Of a stretch of 64,000 nucleotides of DNA, positions 1 through 9,057 are shown piece by piece (the first letter of the stretch is position 1; each line of letters begins with the position of its first letter). Below the pieces are notes generated by a model that saw only the letters and a list, made by a program, of their open reading frames with translations, made no database searches and had not been told where the DNA came from. Made by a program: the position numbers and the translations under genes. The stretch comes from Chitinophaga sp. HK235 (GTDB taxonomy: Bacteria > Bacteroidota > Bacteroidia > Chitinophagales > Chitinophagaceae), in contig NZ_CP073766.1 of assembly GCF_018255755.1 (NCBI RefSeq), positions 6,756,501 to 6,820,500 of the forward strand, written 5' to 3'.

Positions 1-514
1 ACTGCAGGTAATCAGCGCCGGCGTAGTCGAACTGTATTTTAAGGCTCATCTCATATTCCAGCTCACAGCCAGCCTGTACCTGGATATTGTTGACTACCAC
101 GGCCACGCGGTTATCGTTGAGTTTAAGAGATCTTGTCTGATCGGTGAGATTCGCTGCTTTTCCATCAGGGAAGATGGCTCTGATACGGAATCCCCGCAGC
201 ATTTCGCCGTTCTCCAATGTCAGTGCCAGCTGGGTGAGACTATCAGCAGCGGCAGCGGTATTGATATGTATTTTTTTATAGATTGTTTTATAGTGGGTAA
301 AAGCTTCTGCTTTATCACGATTGGTGATGTTGAAATCACGGGCTATTTTGTAGCTGGTGATATAATAAGGTTGCTGTGCTATAGGGCCGGTAAGGGTTTC
401 GGTGTGGGCATTGTCCTGCCAGGTACCGGGATAATAGTTGTTGATCTGGGCAGAGGATTGCAGTGGGAGGGAAGCAATGAATGTGGCTATGACGAAGAAT
501 ATAAGTTGTTTCAT
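1..514 (-). CDS. Secreted protein, N-terminal part (runs off the window)
   Basis: The reading frame starts with ATG at 514 and stays open to the left edge, giving the first 171 residues. It begins with a Sec signal peptide (MKQLIFFVIATFIASLPLQS, then SAQ). The following mixed alpha/beta segment carries a phrase like FPDGKAANLTDQT, which resembles the start of DUF3857/transglutaminase-type secreted proteins of Bacteroidota. That family call is tentative because the C-terminus is missing. It lies 14 bases after the stop of the reductase gene on the same strand and is probably co-transcribed with it. Confidence 0.6.
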   Translation of the reverse strand, partial: MKQLIFFVIATFIASLPLQSSAQINNYYPGTWQDNAHTETLTGPIAQQPYYITSYKIARDFNITNRDKAEAFTHYKTIYKKIHINTAAAADSLTQLALTLENGEMLRGFRIRAIFPDGKAANLTDQTRSLKLNDNRVAVVVNNIQVQAGCELEYEMSLKIQFDYAGADYLQ

Positions 515-528
515 GATGGCGAAGGTAT

Positions 529-1188
529 CTAAATTCCTAAATTTTGTATGGCATCGGATTCAAAGATATGTATTCCGGGGTCAGCTTGTTTGGCTACTCT
601 TACCATAGCGCTGGCAACGGTAGCTGCTTTGATGCCACGGTATTTTTTCCAGCGGCCCTGCAGCAGGAAATAGAACAGTTGAATGAGGTACTTACCAAGC
701 CATTCCCCGAAGCGGAATTCACTTCGCTGGCCTATCAGGAAGGAGGGCCGGAAGATGTAGGTGCCATAGAAACCCATACCCAGCACAGCTTCTTCCGTTT
801 GGCCTTTGGTACGGAGGTAGAAGTTGGCTGACCGCGGATTGGCGCCGATGGAGGAGATCATCAAAAACTCGGGAACACCCTTGCTTTGGGCTATGCGGGC
901 GCATCTGACGGTGATGCCGAAGTCTACAGCGCGGAAGTTCTCCTGAGTGCCTGCTTTTCTGATAGTGGTACCGATGCAGGAAAAAAACATATCACCACCC
1001 TGCATGGCTTCTGCCAGGCTGTCTTCATCTTCAAAATCCACAATAACACTTTCCAGTCCGGGCCGCTGATGTACCCATGGTTTGCGCACAAGCACTTTTA
1101 CCTTGCTGAAAGAATTGTCCTGTAATAATGCAGAGACGAGATGAGTGCCGGTAAGCCCTGTAGCTCCAATAACGATAGCCGTTTTCAT
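529..1188 (-). CDS. NAD(P)-binding Rossmann-fold reductase (atypical SDR)
   Basis: This 219-residue protein opens with the dinucleotide-binding motif GATGLTG (residues 8-14), as in the NAD(P)H-binding/HTATIP2-like branch of atypical short-chain dehydrogenases. The segment MISSIGAN near residue 110 is the usual strand-4 serine region, and YLRTKGQTEE holds the Tyr/Lys-like pair. The length is normal for this group. The substrate cannot be told from sequence. It is followed closely by the truncated secreted gene on the same strand. Confidence 0.8.
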   Translation of the reverse strand: MKTAIVIGATGLTGTHLVSALLQDNSFSKVKVLVRKPWVHQRPGLESVIVDFEDEDSLAEAMQGGDMFFSCIGTTIRKAGTQENFRAVDFGITVRCARIAQSKGVPEFLMISSIGANPRSANFYLRTKGQTEEAVLGMGFYGTYIFRPSFLIGQRSEFRFGEWLGKYLIQLFYFLLQGRWKKYRGIKAATVASAMVRVAKQADPGIHIFESDAIQNLGI

Positions 1189-1264
1189 ACATTGACGAAT
1201 TGTGTATGATGAATTACATGCTTACGAAAGATAAATGTGCACCTTCGTAATTCGTAATTTCTGA

Positions 1265-1272
1265 TATATTTG
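1265..1272 (+). promoter_or_regulatory. Possible -7 element of murB promoter
   Basis: TATATTTG fits the Bacteroidota -7 consensus TAnnTTTG and lies 23 bases before the murB start. No clear TTG -33 element is seen at the usual distance, so this is weak. Confidence 0.35.
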
Positions 1273-1295
1273 CTTCACTATAAAGTTACACTATT

Positions 1296-2309
1296 ATGAT
1301 ATCCGAAAATGAGCAGCTTCAGTCGTATAATACATTTGGTATTCCGGTCATAAGCCGCTACTTCGCTTCCTTTGCCAATCAGAATGACCTGGCATCGGTG
1401 CTGGAGGATGCACGGGCTAAAGGTTTGCCACGTATGATACTTGGAGGGGGCAGTAATATCCTCTTTACAAAAAATTATGATGGGCTGATGCTCAAAAATG
1501 ATATCAAGGGCATTCAGGTGGTGGATGAGGATAACGACCACGTATATGTGAAAGCTGGCGCAGGTGAGAACTGGCACGGCTTTGTACAGTACTGCCTGTC
1601 AGCTGATCTGGCAGGACTGGAAAACCTTTCACTGATCCCCGGTAATGTAGGTGCCAGCCCCATGCAGAATATCGGCGCCTATGGTGTGGAAATCAAGGAT
1701 ACTTTCCATTCACTGGAAGCTTTTCATCTGAAGGACAAAAAAGTGGTGACTTTCACCAACAATGATTGTGCGTTCGGTTACCGCGAGAGCGTATTCAAAA
1801 AACAGTACCGCGACCAGTTTGCCATACTCAGCGTTATTTACCGGCTGAATAGAAAACCACGTTTCAACACCAGCTATGGTGCTATCAATGAAGAGCTGGA
1901 ACGTATGGGAGTAAAAGATTTGTCTATACAGGCTATCAGCCAGGCAGTGATTAATATCCGTACGTCGAAACTGCCGGATCCGGCAAAGATCGGCAATGCA
2001 GGCAGCTTCTTTAAAAACCCTTCTGTAGATGCCGCCGCATATGAGAGGCTGAAAGCAGCACATCCGCAGATCGTGGCCTATCCGCTGGCTGACGGGCACT
2101 ACAAGCTGGCAGCAGGCTGGCTGATAGAACAATGTGGCTGGAAAGGCTATCGTGAAGGGGATGCCGGCGTACATGCCAAACAGGCACTGGTGCTGGTTAA
2201 CTATGGCCATGCCAAAGGCAGTGATATCTATGCATTGTCGCAGCAGGTGCTGGACAGCGTGGAAGCCCGATTTGGCGTACAGCTGGAGCGGGAAGTGAAT
2301 ATTGTATAA
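1296..2309 (+). CDS. murB: UDP-N-acetylenolpyruvoylglucosamine reductase (MurB)
   Basis: MurB reduces UDP-GlcNAc-enolpyruvate to UDP-MurNAc with NADPH and FAD in cytoplasmic peptidoglycan precursor synthesis. The 337-residue length fits the longer, E. coli-like type I form. Visible signatures are the FAD-binding segment GGGSNILF (residues 49-56), PGNVGASPMQNIGAYG in the middle, FGYRESVFK, and GNAGSFFKNP, which holds the catalytic serine. The C-terminal domain ends in a typical HAKQALVLVN segment. The gene stands alone and converges on the YpdA-like gene across a strong terminator. Confidence 0.96.
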   Translation: MISENEQLQSYNTFGIPVISRYFASFANQNDLASVLEDARAKGLPRMILGGGSNILFTKNYDGLMLKNDIKGIQVVDEDNDHVYVKAGAGENWHGFVQYCLSADLAGLENLSLIPGNVGASPMQNIGAYGVEIKDTFHSLEAFHLKDKKVVTFTNNDCAFGYRESVFKKQYRDQFAILSVIYRLNRKPRFNTSYGAINEELERMGVKDLSIQAISQAVINIRTSKLPDPAKIGNAGSFFKNPSVDAAAYERLKAAHPQIVAYPLADGHYKLAAGWLIEQCGWKGYREGDAGVHAKQALVLVNYGHAKGSDIYALSQQVLDSVEARFGVQLEREVNIV

Positions 2310-2325
2310 GTAATCACAAAAATAT

Positions 2326-2366
2326 AAAAGCGAAGACCAGCCCGTATGGTGCTGGTCTTCGCTTTT
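2326..2366. terminator. Bidirectional terminator between murB and ypdA-like gene
   Basis: A 16 bp perfect inverted repeat (AAAAGCGAAGACCAGC and its complement) surrounds a 9-base loop, with A and T runs on the two sides. It sits between two convergent genes and would serve both. Confidence 0.9.
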
Positions 2367-2369
2367 ATT

Positions 2370-3332
2370 TTATCGTTTGATGGATTGTATGATTTTGTCT
2401 GCGTGGTCGCGGGAGTTTTCTATGAACCATATGTGGGTGTCCATACCACCGCATACCACACCAGCCAGATAGATATGTGGCATATTGGTTTCCATGGTCA
2501 GCGGATTATAGGCCGGCATTTTCTTTTCATCGTCTGACAGCTTTATGCCTGCTTTTTCCAGGAACCTGAAGTTGGGCTGGTAGCCAGTCATCGCGATCAC
2601 AAAATCGTTGGGGATGGTGACTTCTCCCTCTGGTGTGTCGATGATCACTGCCTGCTCCTCAATTGTTTTGATGGTAGAGTGGAAATAGGCTTTGATAGAC
2701 CCTTCCTTGATTCTGTTTTCGATATCCGGTTTTACCCAGTATTTCACCCGTTTACCTATTTCATCTTCCCGGATGACCATGGTCACCTGTGCACCTTTGC
2801 GGTAAGTTTCCAGTGCGGCATCTACGCCAGAGTTGTGGGCGCCTACCACTACTACTTTACGGGTAGCGTAATAGTGCGGGTCTTTGTAGTAGTGCGTGAC
2901 TTTAGGCAGGTCTTCACCAGGAACATCGAGCATATTGGGTATATCGTAGAAGCCGGTGGCGATGATCACATGACGGGCATGGTAGGTCGTTTTGGTGGTG
3001 GTAATAAAATATTCCCCTGCATTGGGTTGTACCTCCCTTACTTCTTCAAAAAGATTGATGTTGAGTGCTTCTGAAGTGACCACCCTGCGGTAGTATTCAA
3101 GCGCTTCGGGCCGGGAAGGTTTGGGATTGATGGAAACGAAGGGAATACCACCTATTTCCAGCCTTTCTGAGGTGGAAAAGAAGGTCATGTACAGCGGGTA
3201 GTTATAGAGGGAGTTGACAACGCAACCTTTTTCTATAATGACATAGCTCAGTCCTGCTTTTTTTGCAGCCAGTCCGCAGGCTATTCCAATGGGTCCTCCT
3301 CCTATTATCAGTACGTCGTAAGCAGCGATCAT
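2370..3332 (-). CDS. YpdA-family FAD-dependent disulfide reductase
   Basis: This 320-residue flavoprotein starts with the FAD motif GGGPIGIACG (residues 11-20) and carries a second nucleotide-binding region VVVGAHNSGVDAALE for NAD(P)H. It lacks the CxxC redox pair of thioredoxin reductases. Together with the segment NYPLYMTFFSTSERLEIGG, this points to the YpdA family, which in Firmicutes reduces bacillithiol disulfide. In this lineage the thiol substrate is an inference. The gene ends just past the terminator shared with murB, and its start is 15 bases from the end of the amidotransferase-like gene. Confidence 0.85.
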   Translation of the reverse strand: MIAAYDVLIIGGGPIGIACGLAAKKAGLSYVIIEKGCVVNSLYNYPLYMTFFSTSERLEIGGIPFVSINPKPSRPEALEYYRRVVTSEALNINLFEEVREVQPNAGEYFITTTKTTYHARHVIIATGFYDIPNMLDVPGEDLPKVTHYYKDPHYYATRKVVVVGAHNSGVDAALETYRKGAQVTMVIREDEIGKRVKYWVKPDIENRIKEGSIKAYFHSTIKTIEEQAVIIDTPEGEVTIPNDFVIAMTGYQPNFRFLEKAGIKLSDDEKKMPAYNPLTMETNMPHIYLAGVVCGGMDTHIWFIENSRDHADKIIQSIKR

Positions 3333-3347
3333 AATGTCAGTATTTTT

Positions 3348-4046
3348 TTAGCGTCCGGCGAAATAGTCGAGTAGCCGGAACATGGTTTGATTGTTTTCGT
3401 TGGCCAGGTGCAGGTATTGTTCTATTTTCTCCGGGCTTTGTACGAAGTGGCCGCCATCGGGGAAGGCTGCGGGATTGCAGCGCAGTATTTCCAGTATGGC
3501 AGGGCTGTTCATCTCCATATGAAACTGGAGTCCGATGATGCGGTCGCCGTAGATGAAAGCCTGGTTGCTGCAGGCAGCAGAAGCGGCGAAGCGGGTAGCG
3601 CCGGAGGGTACGTCGAAGGTGTCGCCATGGAAATGGAAGGTGTTGAGCCGGTGTGGCAGCACGTTTTCCAGTACTGCGGCCTGTGCCTGGAAGGTAATAT
3701 CGATGGGGTACCATCCTATTTCCCTTTGTGTATGCGGATATACGTTGGCACCCAGGGAATGGGCCAGCAGCTGTGAACCGAAGCAGATGCCGAGTATTTT
3801 TTTCTGTTGCCTGACCGCTTCCTGTATCAGCGCAATTTCTGTCTGTATCCAGGGATAGCTGTCCTGCTCATATACACCCATGGTACCACCCACGATGATG
3901 AGCAAGTCGGCATCGGTCAGTCCGGAAGTGTCAGGGGTGTCATCGTACCAGCGGGTATGGCTGGTGGTATGTCCTTTTTCTGCTATCCAGTCGGCGATGC
4001 AGGCGAGGCCTTCAAAAGGCACATGTTGAAAATAGTGGATATGCAT
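3348..4046 (-). CDS. Class I glutamine amidotransferase-like protein
   Basis: The 232-residue protein shows the triad layout of GMP synthase-like type 1 glutamine amidotransferases: the nucleophile elbow ILGICFGSQLLAHSLGA (Cys near residue 93) and a late His/Glu in GLQFHMEM. No synthetase domain is attached, so it is a stand-alone amidotransferase or gamma-glutamyl hydrolase-like enzyme whose substrate is unknown. It precedes the YpdA-like gene on the same strand with a 15-base gap. Confidence 0.83.
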   Translation of the reverse strand: MHIHYFQHVPFEGLACIADWIAEKGHTTSHTRWYDDTPDTSGLTDADLLIIVGGTMGVYEQDSYPWIQTEIALIQEAVRQQKKILGICFGSQLLAHSLGANVYPHTQREIGWYPIDITFQAQAAVLENVLPHRLNTFHFHGDTFDVPSGATRFAASAACSNQAFIYGDRIIGLQFHMEMNSPAILEILRCNPAAFPDGGHFVQSPEKIEQYLHLANENNQTMFRLLDYFAGR

Positions 4047-4124
4047 GGTCTATCCTGGTAAATGGTTATCCGAAGATACGTTGCAATCCTGAAGTATGAT
4101 AACCCAAAATTACCGGAAGGGATG

Positions 4125-5012
4125 TTATCGCAGCTCGCTTCGCACTACGCGGAAGTATTCATAGCCTTTCATATCTTGACTTTTCTCTCCGAAATATTCA
4201 GCGCGGTATCTGTCTGCTCCGCCATCATAAAGCACTTTCATATTACGTTCATGCATAAACGCAGTGATGTTCTGAGGATCGAGGCCATAGTCCCATCCTT
4301 CACCGGCACGGTGCAGGGTTTTGTTGATACGCGAAAATCCTTTGTATTGATGCGGGTTTTCGAGGACGGCCCTGTCAGGGTAGGTAACGATCACCTGCGT
4401 ACCGGAAGGAAAGCTGCGGATAAACCGGAACATGGCTTCTGCATGTTGTGCTTCGAGGCAGGTGCTGAGATTTTCCCAGAGGAAGAGTGTTTTATAATGA
4501 TCACGTTGTTTGAGGAGAACGGGAGAGATGACGTCGGCGAGGTGTTCTTTGTTCATATCCAGTTTTACATAATCCAGGTGAACGGCAGGGGACTGGATGA
4601 GTTCCCATAGTTTTGATTGTTTGAAATACTGGGTTTCGGGATGATCTACCTCTACAAAACTGACCGGTCTGCCGATGTTGAGGCGATGGGCCCGGGTATC
4701 GAAGGTGGCGCTGAGGATGATGATCTGGTTGATATCCTGTTCACAGACGGCCTGAACGATCATATCATCTATCAGCTTTGTGCGGGCGATGGCAGCAGTA
4801 TGTGTTCCGGGCCATCGGAGCTGGATGTAGGCTGCCAGCAGTTTTCGGACAAATGGTATATTGCAGCCGGCAATCAGCGTTTGATGATAGCCTGCTAAAA
4901 AGGCTGCGGCATACGGATCATAAAATAACCGCTCTTCAGCTGGTTTGGTGCTTTCCATGGCACGGAACAAAGCCATGTAAGTACCGGATTTGGTGGATGG
5001 TGCCCTGTTCAT
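4125..5012 (-). CDS. SAM-dependent methyltransferase, leucine carboxyl methyltransferase-like
   Basis: The 295-residue protein matches the layout of the TIGR00027/LCM family: an N-terminal segment TYMALFRAMESTKPAEERLF, then ARTKLIDDMI, a SAM-binding stretch IIILSATFDTRAHRL and an acidic FVEVDHPETQYFK. The usual LGAGLDTR motif is altered to LSATFDTR. The substrate is unknown. It is transcribed alone, about 145 bases from the YeiH-like gene. Confidence 0.82.
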   Translation of the reverse strand: MNRAPSTKSGTYMALFRAMESTKPAEERLFYDPYAAAFLAGYHQTLIAGCNIPFVRKLLAAYIQLRWPGTHTAAIARTKLIDDMIVQAVCEQDINQIIILSATFDTRAHRLNIGRPVSFVEVDHPETQYFKQSKLWELIQSPAVHLDYVKLDMNKEHLADVISPVLLKQRDHYKTLFLWENLSTCLEAQHAEAMFRFIRSFPSGTQVIVTYPDRAVLENPHQYKGFSRINKTLHRAGEGWDYGLDPQNITAFMHERNMKVLYDGGADRYRAEYFGEKSQDMKGYEYFRVVRSELR

Positions 5013-5157
5013 AGGACTTTATGTTATGGTTGTGGTATTAATAATCTTATCCGGGGAGATCTCGGTCTTTCAATTGGTTATTTCACGTGACCAGGATATC
5101 AAATATATCATAAAATAATCATTTTGACTCCGGGAAAATCCCCTCCCTTTCAAAATT

Positions 5158-6114
5158 CTATACCAGATAAAAAACAGCGAGCAGCGCACCGGTGCTGATC
5201 AGCACCCAGAGGAGGATACCCTGCAGCAAAGGTTGCCATCCTATACCGCTGAAAGCCTGCCGGGTGAGGCCTGTGCCTATCAGGAAAAGGGTGAGGGAAA
5301 GAGCTGTTTTGGCGCTGTGTACGAGGTAAGGGGCCACCGTGCTGACAGCCGGCACCCAGGTGTTGAGCAACATCGCCAGCAGAAAAAGACCGATGAACCA
5401 GGGGATCTTTATTTTACCATTACCATTTCTGAAAAGCAGCATGGTGATAAAAGCTACCGGCATAATCCAGAGGGCGCGGGAGAGTTTGACTGTAGTGGCC
5501 ACCTGCAGTGCCAGGTCGCCGTATTTGTTGGCTGCACCTACTACAGAGCTGGTGTCGTGGATAGCGACTGCACTCCATAACCCGAACTGTTGCTGCGTGA
5601 GATGCAACCAGTGACCTACAGCCGGAAATACAAAGAGGGCGAGGGAGTTGAGCAGAAACACAATGCCCAGTGCCACAGATATCTGTTTCTCACCGGCTTT
5701 GATCACAGGAGAGATGGCAGCTATGGCGCTGCCACCGCAGATAGCGGTGCCACAGGAGATGAGGTGGGAGGTTTTGGGTTCTATTTTCAACAATTTACCT
5801 AACAAAGCGCCAAACAGCAGGGTACCTGCGATAGAAGCGATCGTAAAAAGAAACCCTTCTTTACCGGCTTTCAGCGCCATATGAGCGTTCATGCCAAAGC
5901 CGAGGCCTATCACTGACAGCTGCAGCAGCCAGTGGGTTATTTTAGGGGTGATGCCTGCAAATGGATTACCGATAGTTTGTGCGATGGCCAGTCCCAGGAG
6001 CAGGGCTACCGGTGGTTCTACTGCGGGTAGCAGTGTTGCCACGGCGGCAGTAAGGAATATCACTTTGGGAAGATGATGCTGAATCCGGGCCTGTTCTGTT
6101 TTTGGTAGTTGCAT
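5158..6114 (-). CDS. YeiH/UPF0324-family putative sulfate exporter
   Basis: The 318-residue protein is almost entirely hydrophobic, with about ten membrane segments and glycine-rich motifs such as SCGTAICGGSAIAA and AIHDTSSVVGAA that typify YeiH (UPF0324). Family members are annotated as putative sulfate exporters, but transport has been shown for few of them. No LysR-type regulator is adjacent. Confidence 0.88.
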   Translation of the reverse strand: MQLPKTEQARIQHHLPKVIFLTAAVATLLPAVEPPVALLLGLAIAQTIGNPFAGITPKITHWLLQLSVIGLGFGMNAHMALKAGKEGFLFTIASIAGTLLFGALLGKLLKIEPKTSHLISCGTAICGGSAIAAISPVIKAGEKQISVALGIVFLLNSLALFVFPAVGHWLHLTQQQFGLWSAVAIHDTSSVVGAANKYGDLALQVATTVKLSRALWIMPVAFITMLLFRNGNGKIKIPWFIGLFLLAMLLNTWVPAVSTVAPYLVHSAKTALSLTLFLIGTGLTRQAFSGIGWQPLLQGILLWVLISTGALLAVFYLV

Positions 6115-6207
6115 GGCAGCGTTTTTTGAGACACAAAGGTCTGTTCATTTGCTGCCGGAGTCAAATGTTGAAAAGTGATGGTCCATAACCTCAGGTTATG
6201 ACCTTCA

Positions 6208-7038
6208 TTAATCCACAGAAACGATAAACTTGTTGAATTTGGTACAGAAGTCTTCCTGGAGGCTTTTGTCGATGCCATTGAGAAAATGAATGGTGAAGCC
6301 GCGCTGTAGCCTGCGGGAGCTGCTGCCGGGCAGTTCCAGTGGTCTGGAATGGACTACACCGATCAGCTGTTTGCCCTGGCAAACGAGCGCAATACGGTAC
6401 ATCGGACTGGGATCATCGATGCCGCTTTCATAGTTAAAATACAGTGTATACGGTTTGATGGCCGATTTGTCTTCCTCCAGTTGAAAATTGTGGATAAATG
6501 GGGTGAGATCTTCTTCGCTATGGCCTTTATGCTGGTGGAGGAAGTTGACCACTGCTGTTTCTACGATAGTGCCACTACGGATATTTTTCTTTTCCGTATA
6601 GCCGTTGAGGGTAGCCCACATTTTTTCACCGTTGGTGGCTACCGGGAGGCGGATATCTTTTTCGAGCACGCCGGCGCTGACGCCATTGACTTTTATCTTA
6701 TGGCCTTTTCGGAAGAGCGGTTTGGTATATTCAGCTGCAGTGATGTCGATGTTGACCAGCACCGGAAACCAGCCGTTTTTCAGGGGGGCGCAGTACACGG
6801 GTATATAATCCGTGAGGGTGGCGATCACGTCTCCATTGGGACCGGAGCGGATCACGGTACCGGCGGCCACTCTTTCACTGATGATCGGTGCGGTGGAAGC
6901 TGTTTTTGCGTTGGCAGTTTTTTTATTGGCAGCGGTTTTTTTATCGCCTGTTTCATCTTCATTACCAAATCTGCTGTGTTTGTCCGGGTTACAGGCAAAC
7001 AATACCACGGCCATTACCAAATAACAAATTTTCTTCAT
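6208..7038 (-). CDS. Hypothetical lipoprotein
   Basis: I chose the ATG at 7038 because it begins a lipoprotein signal peptide (MKKICYLVMAVVLFAC, lipidated Cys at residue 16). An upstream in-frame start at 7080 would bury the signal. The 276-residue protein has a Lys/Ala/Thr-rich linker to about residue 60, then an SH3-like stretch (GTVIRSGPNGDVIATL). No recognised catalytic motif is seen. It probably sits in the periplasm, anchored to a membrane. Confidence 0.7.
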   Translation of the reverse strand: MKKICYLVMAVVLFACNPDKHSRFGNEDETGDKKTAANKKTANAKTASTAPIISERVAAGTVIRSGPNGDVIATLTDYIPVYCAPLKNGWFPVLVNIDITAAEYTKPLFRKGHKIKVNGVSAGVLEKDIRLPVATNGEKMWATLNGYTEKKNIRSGTIVETAVVNFLHQHKGHSEEDLTPFIHNFQLEEDKSAIKPYTLYFNYESGIDDPSPMYRIALVCQGKQLIGVVHSRPLELPGSSSRRLQRGFTIHFLNGIDKSLQEDFCTKFNKFIVSVD

Positions 7039-7163
7039 AATTGATTGGAACACAAAGTGTAAGATAGGTAAAAATATCAATTAAGGCAGAAAATTCCGGT
7101 ATAGGGGTAACCGTTAACCATACACTGAAAAATGGTTGCAGTCAAAAGAAAGCGATTGCTGAA

Positions 7164-7541
7164 TCAGTATTCTGAGAAGATAATGTGGCTGCCTATTTCG
7201 AGGCGGCGTATTTCCTTCATGCTGGAGAAGGGATCGAGAGGAGACCAGGCCGATGCAGTAAACAGTTGTACCGATTGACCCTGCAGCTGCTGTCCGAGGC
7301 TTGTCAGGGAGGCCGTAGGTAGGGAAGCAGGTTTGATATAATAAATCCTGGGATCATCTTTCAGGTGAATAACAAATCCCGGAGCACTCTGGGAAACATC
7401 CAACACCTGTCCTGATATCGGTTTGCAGCTGTTTTTATTGACACGGCGGACGGAAGGGATACCCGAAATAAGCAGCACCAGGATAAAACAGGCTACCAGC
7501 AATAGTGTGGCAGGACCTTTGTTGTTTTTTTTGTTATTCAT
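7164..7541 (-). CDS. Hypothetical small membrane-anchored protein
   Basis: This 125-residue protein has a polar N-terminus (MNNKKNNKGP) and one membrane segment at residues 12-28, followed by a soluble domain of about 95 residues that I do not recognise. It lies directly beside the palindromic repeat element at 7556-7774. Its position between unrelated genes gives no functional clue. Confidence 0.6.
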   Translation of the reverse strand: MNNKKNNKGPATLLLVACFILVLLISGIPSVRRVNKNSCKPISGQVLDVSQSAPGFVIHLKDDPRIYYIKPASLPTASLTSLGQQLQGQSVQLFTASAWSPLDPFSSMKEIRRLEIGSHIIFSEY

Positions 7542-7555
7542 CAGTTAGCATTTGT

Positions 7556-7774
7556 TCCCAGGGCTGAAGCCCTGGGCTAAGATTGTTGGAATTGTTTTAA
7601 CGCAGCGTTTTAGTTTAATTTTAGTCCGGGCTTCAGCCCAATTTAGCACAGAATTTCAGCCTGATTTATTCCAAGGCTTCAGTTCAATTAAATCTAACTT
7701 AGCCCAGGGCTTCAGCCTAATTTATCCCAAGGCTTTAGTTTAATCTAATTTAGCCCAGGGCTTCAGCCCTGGGA
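7556..7774. repeat. Palindrome-bounded repeat element (MITE/REP-like)
   Basis: A perfect 25 bp inverted repeat bounds the element: 7556-7580 and 7750-7774. Each end is itself a palindrome with CCCAGGGCT paired to AGCCCTGGG around a 2-base centre. Between them lie degenerate copies of the GGCTTCAG core at about 7629, 7654, 7675, 7708 and 7731, separated by AT-rich spacers of roughly 13-25 bases. There is no open reading frame of note. It fills the gap between two hypothetical genes. Confidence 0.85.
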
Positions 7775-7803
7775 GCCCTGGAAGCAAAATACGAAAATAT
7801 ATG

Positions 7804-7831
7804 AATAAAAAAAGCAGGCTATAAGCCTGCT
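7804..7831 (-). terminator. Rho-independent terminator of the acidic-tail gene
   Basis: The stem AGCAGGCT pairs with AGCCTGCT around a 3-base loop, and on the minus strand it is followed by a run of seven T. It lies 24 bases past the stop of the gene at 7855-8424. Confidence 0.88.
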
Positions 7832-7854
7832 CTGTATCAATCTATTAATTTCTA

Positions 7855-8424
7855 TTATTTTTTCTTCGGGTCAGTATCTTCTTCCCATTCTTCACTTTCA
7901 TCCCAGTCTTCATCTTCATCCCAATCGTCTTCATCCTCTTCGATAAGCAGACTTTGTTCAGAACCTGGTTCTACGTTGTTGGCGCGCCAGTGGGCTACGA
8001 TTTCGTCATTACGTTTTTGTACGGCGTCGAAGCTGTTGATTTTGCCTTCTTCAAACATCACTTCCACTTCGGGGAGTGCCTTGATGGCGTCAAAACATGC
8101 TTGCAGCAGGCTGATTCTGGAGGGAGCATTACGTAAAGCGCTATACGAAAGACGGATGGCGTCGAACGGGCCGCTGTTATGAAATACTTCTTCTCCGTTG
8201 AGCATGGGGAAAAGCCAGATGAGCACATCATCTCCTTCTTCCTCGTCATTCAGGATGCCAAAAAAATCGTCCAGTTGCTCAAATCCCAGTGGTGCAAGGT
8301 CTTTGAAGGTCTGGCTTCGTGCCGGAAATTTCGGATGTTCTTCCCCGGTGATCAGAAACAGTTCGCCGAAGCGGGGTTTGTCTTTGGCTTTAAACCTGAA
8401 GTCGATAAGGATATCGTTTTCCAT
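7855..8424 (-). CDS. Hypothetical protein with Asp/Glu/Trp-rich C-terminal tail
   Basis: The 189-residue protein has a globular part to about residue 155 that I do not recognise. Its tail is made of Glu/Asp and Trp repeats (DEDDWDEDEDWDESEEW) and ends in DPKKK. It has no signal peptide, so it is cytoplasmic. Such tails often mediate binding to basic proteins or cations, but no function can be assigned. It is a single gene with its own terminator. Confidence 0.68.
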   Translation of the reverse strand: MENDILIDFRFKAKDKPRFGELFLITGEEHPKFPARSQTFKDLAPLGFEQLDDFFGILNDEEEGDDVLIWLFPMLNGEEVFHNSGPFDAIRLSYSALRNAPSRISLLQACFDAIKALPEVEVMFEEGKINSFDAVQKRNDEIVAHWRANNVEPGSEQSLLIEEDEDDWDEDEDWDESEEWEEDTDPKKK

Positions 8425-8478
8425 TGATGGCTAAGCTTTATACTGTAATTTAATTGTTTAATCGGAAAGGTATTAAAA

Positions 8479-8916
8479 TTATTTATCCTGAATAAGTGCT
8501 GCCGCGATTTTGCGATAGGCGTTCAGGTATTTATTCAAACGGGGGATATCATTTTCTCCGAGAGTCGGGATACGTCTGATATCCATGTTGTCTGACAGAT
8601 CATAGAGTTTAACAGTAGAAGCCAATCTGTTTTCTAAAGTACGATTTACAAAATGTTCGTAGTTCTCGTCTTCAGATAGTTTGGTTACACAGCGCAGTGC
8701 TTCGAGCAGCTGGGGGCACAGTCCTTCTTTTTCCAGTGCTTCGAAGGTCCAGGAGCTGTCTTCCACGACGTCATGCAGTACGCCCAGTATTTTTTCTTCA
8801 GTTGTCCGTCCCATCTGCATTACGCGGAGCACATGGGTAATGTAGGGCTGACCGTATTTGTCGACCTGGCCCTGATGTGCTTCTATGGCGATGGCAATAG
8901 CGCGGGTTAAATCCAT
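8479..8916 (-). CDS. HD-domain phosphohydrolase, RelA/SpoT hydrolase-like
   Basis: I set the start at ATG 8916 (MDLTRAIAIAIEAH). The longer frame to 8988 adds an implausible hydrophobic stretch overlapping the upstream hairpin. The 145-residue protein shows the HD metal-site pattern of (p)ppGpp hydrolase domains: AHQGQVDKYGQPYITHVLRV, then LHDVVEDSSW, then KLYDLSDNMD. There is no synthetase, TGS or ACT domain, so it is a small stand-alone HD hydrolase. A MESH1/SAH-like role is possible but unproven. Confidence 0.82.
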   Translation of the reverse strand: MDLTRAIAIAIEAHQGQVDKYGQPYITHVLRVMQMGRTTEEKILGVLHDVVEDSSWTFEALEKEGLCPQLLEALRCVTKLSEDENYEHFVNRTLENRLASTVKLYDLSDNMDIRRIPTLGENDIPRLNKYLNAYRKIAAALIQDK

Positions 8917-8980
8917 GGGATAAATGTAGGATTTTTTTACACAAAGGCACAAAGCTGCCGGGTATGATAGAAAAAGAGCG

Positions 8981-9020
8981 AAGCCCAAACAGTGTTCCCG
9001 ATGGGGTACTGTTTGGGCTT
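8981..9020 (-). terminator. Probable terminator downstream of the nagB fusion gene
   Basis: A 13 bp perfect inverted repeat (AAGCCCAAACAGT) encloses a 14-base loop. It lies about 40 bases past the nagB stop. The T-tract on the minus side is interrupted. Confidence 0.65.
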
Positions 9021-9057
9021 TTGCTGTTGATTATTTTTTGCGCTTTCGCGCGAAGTA

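Noticed and set aside
7556..7774. CRISPR array
   Set aside because: The repeated units vary in sequence and spacing, are only 8-25 bases long, and the ends are inverted rather than direct repeats.
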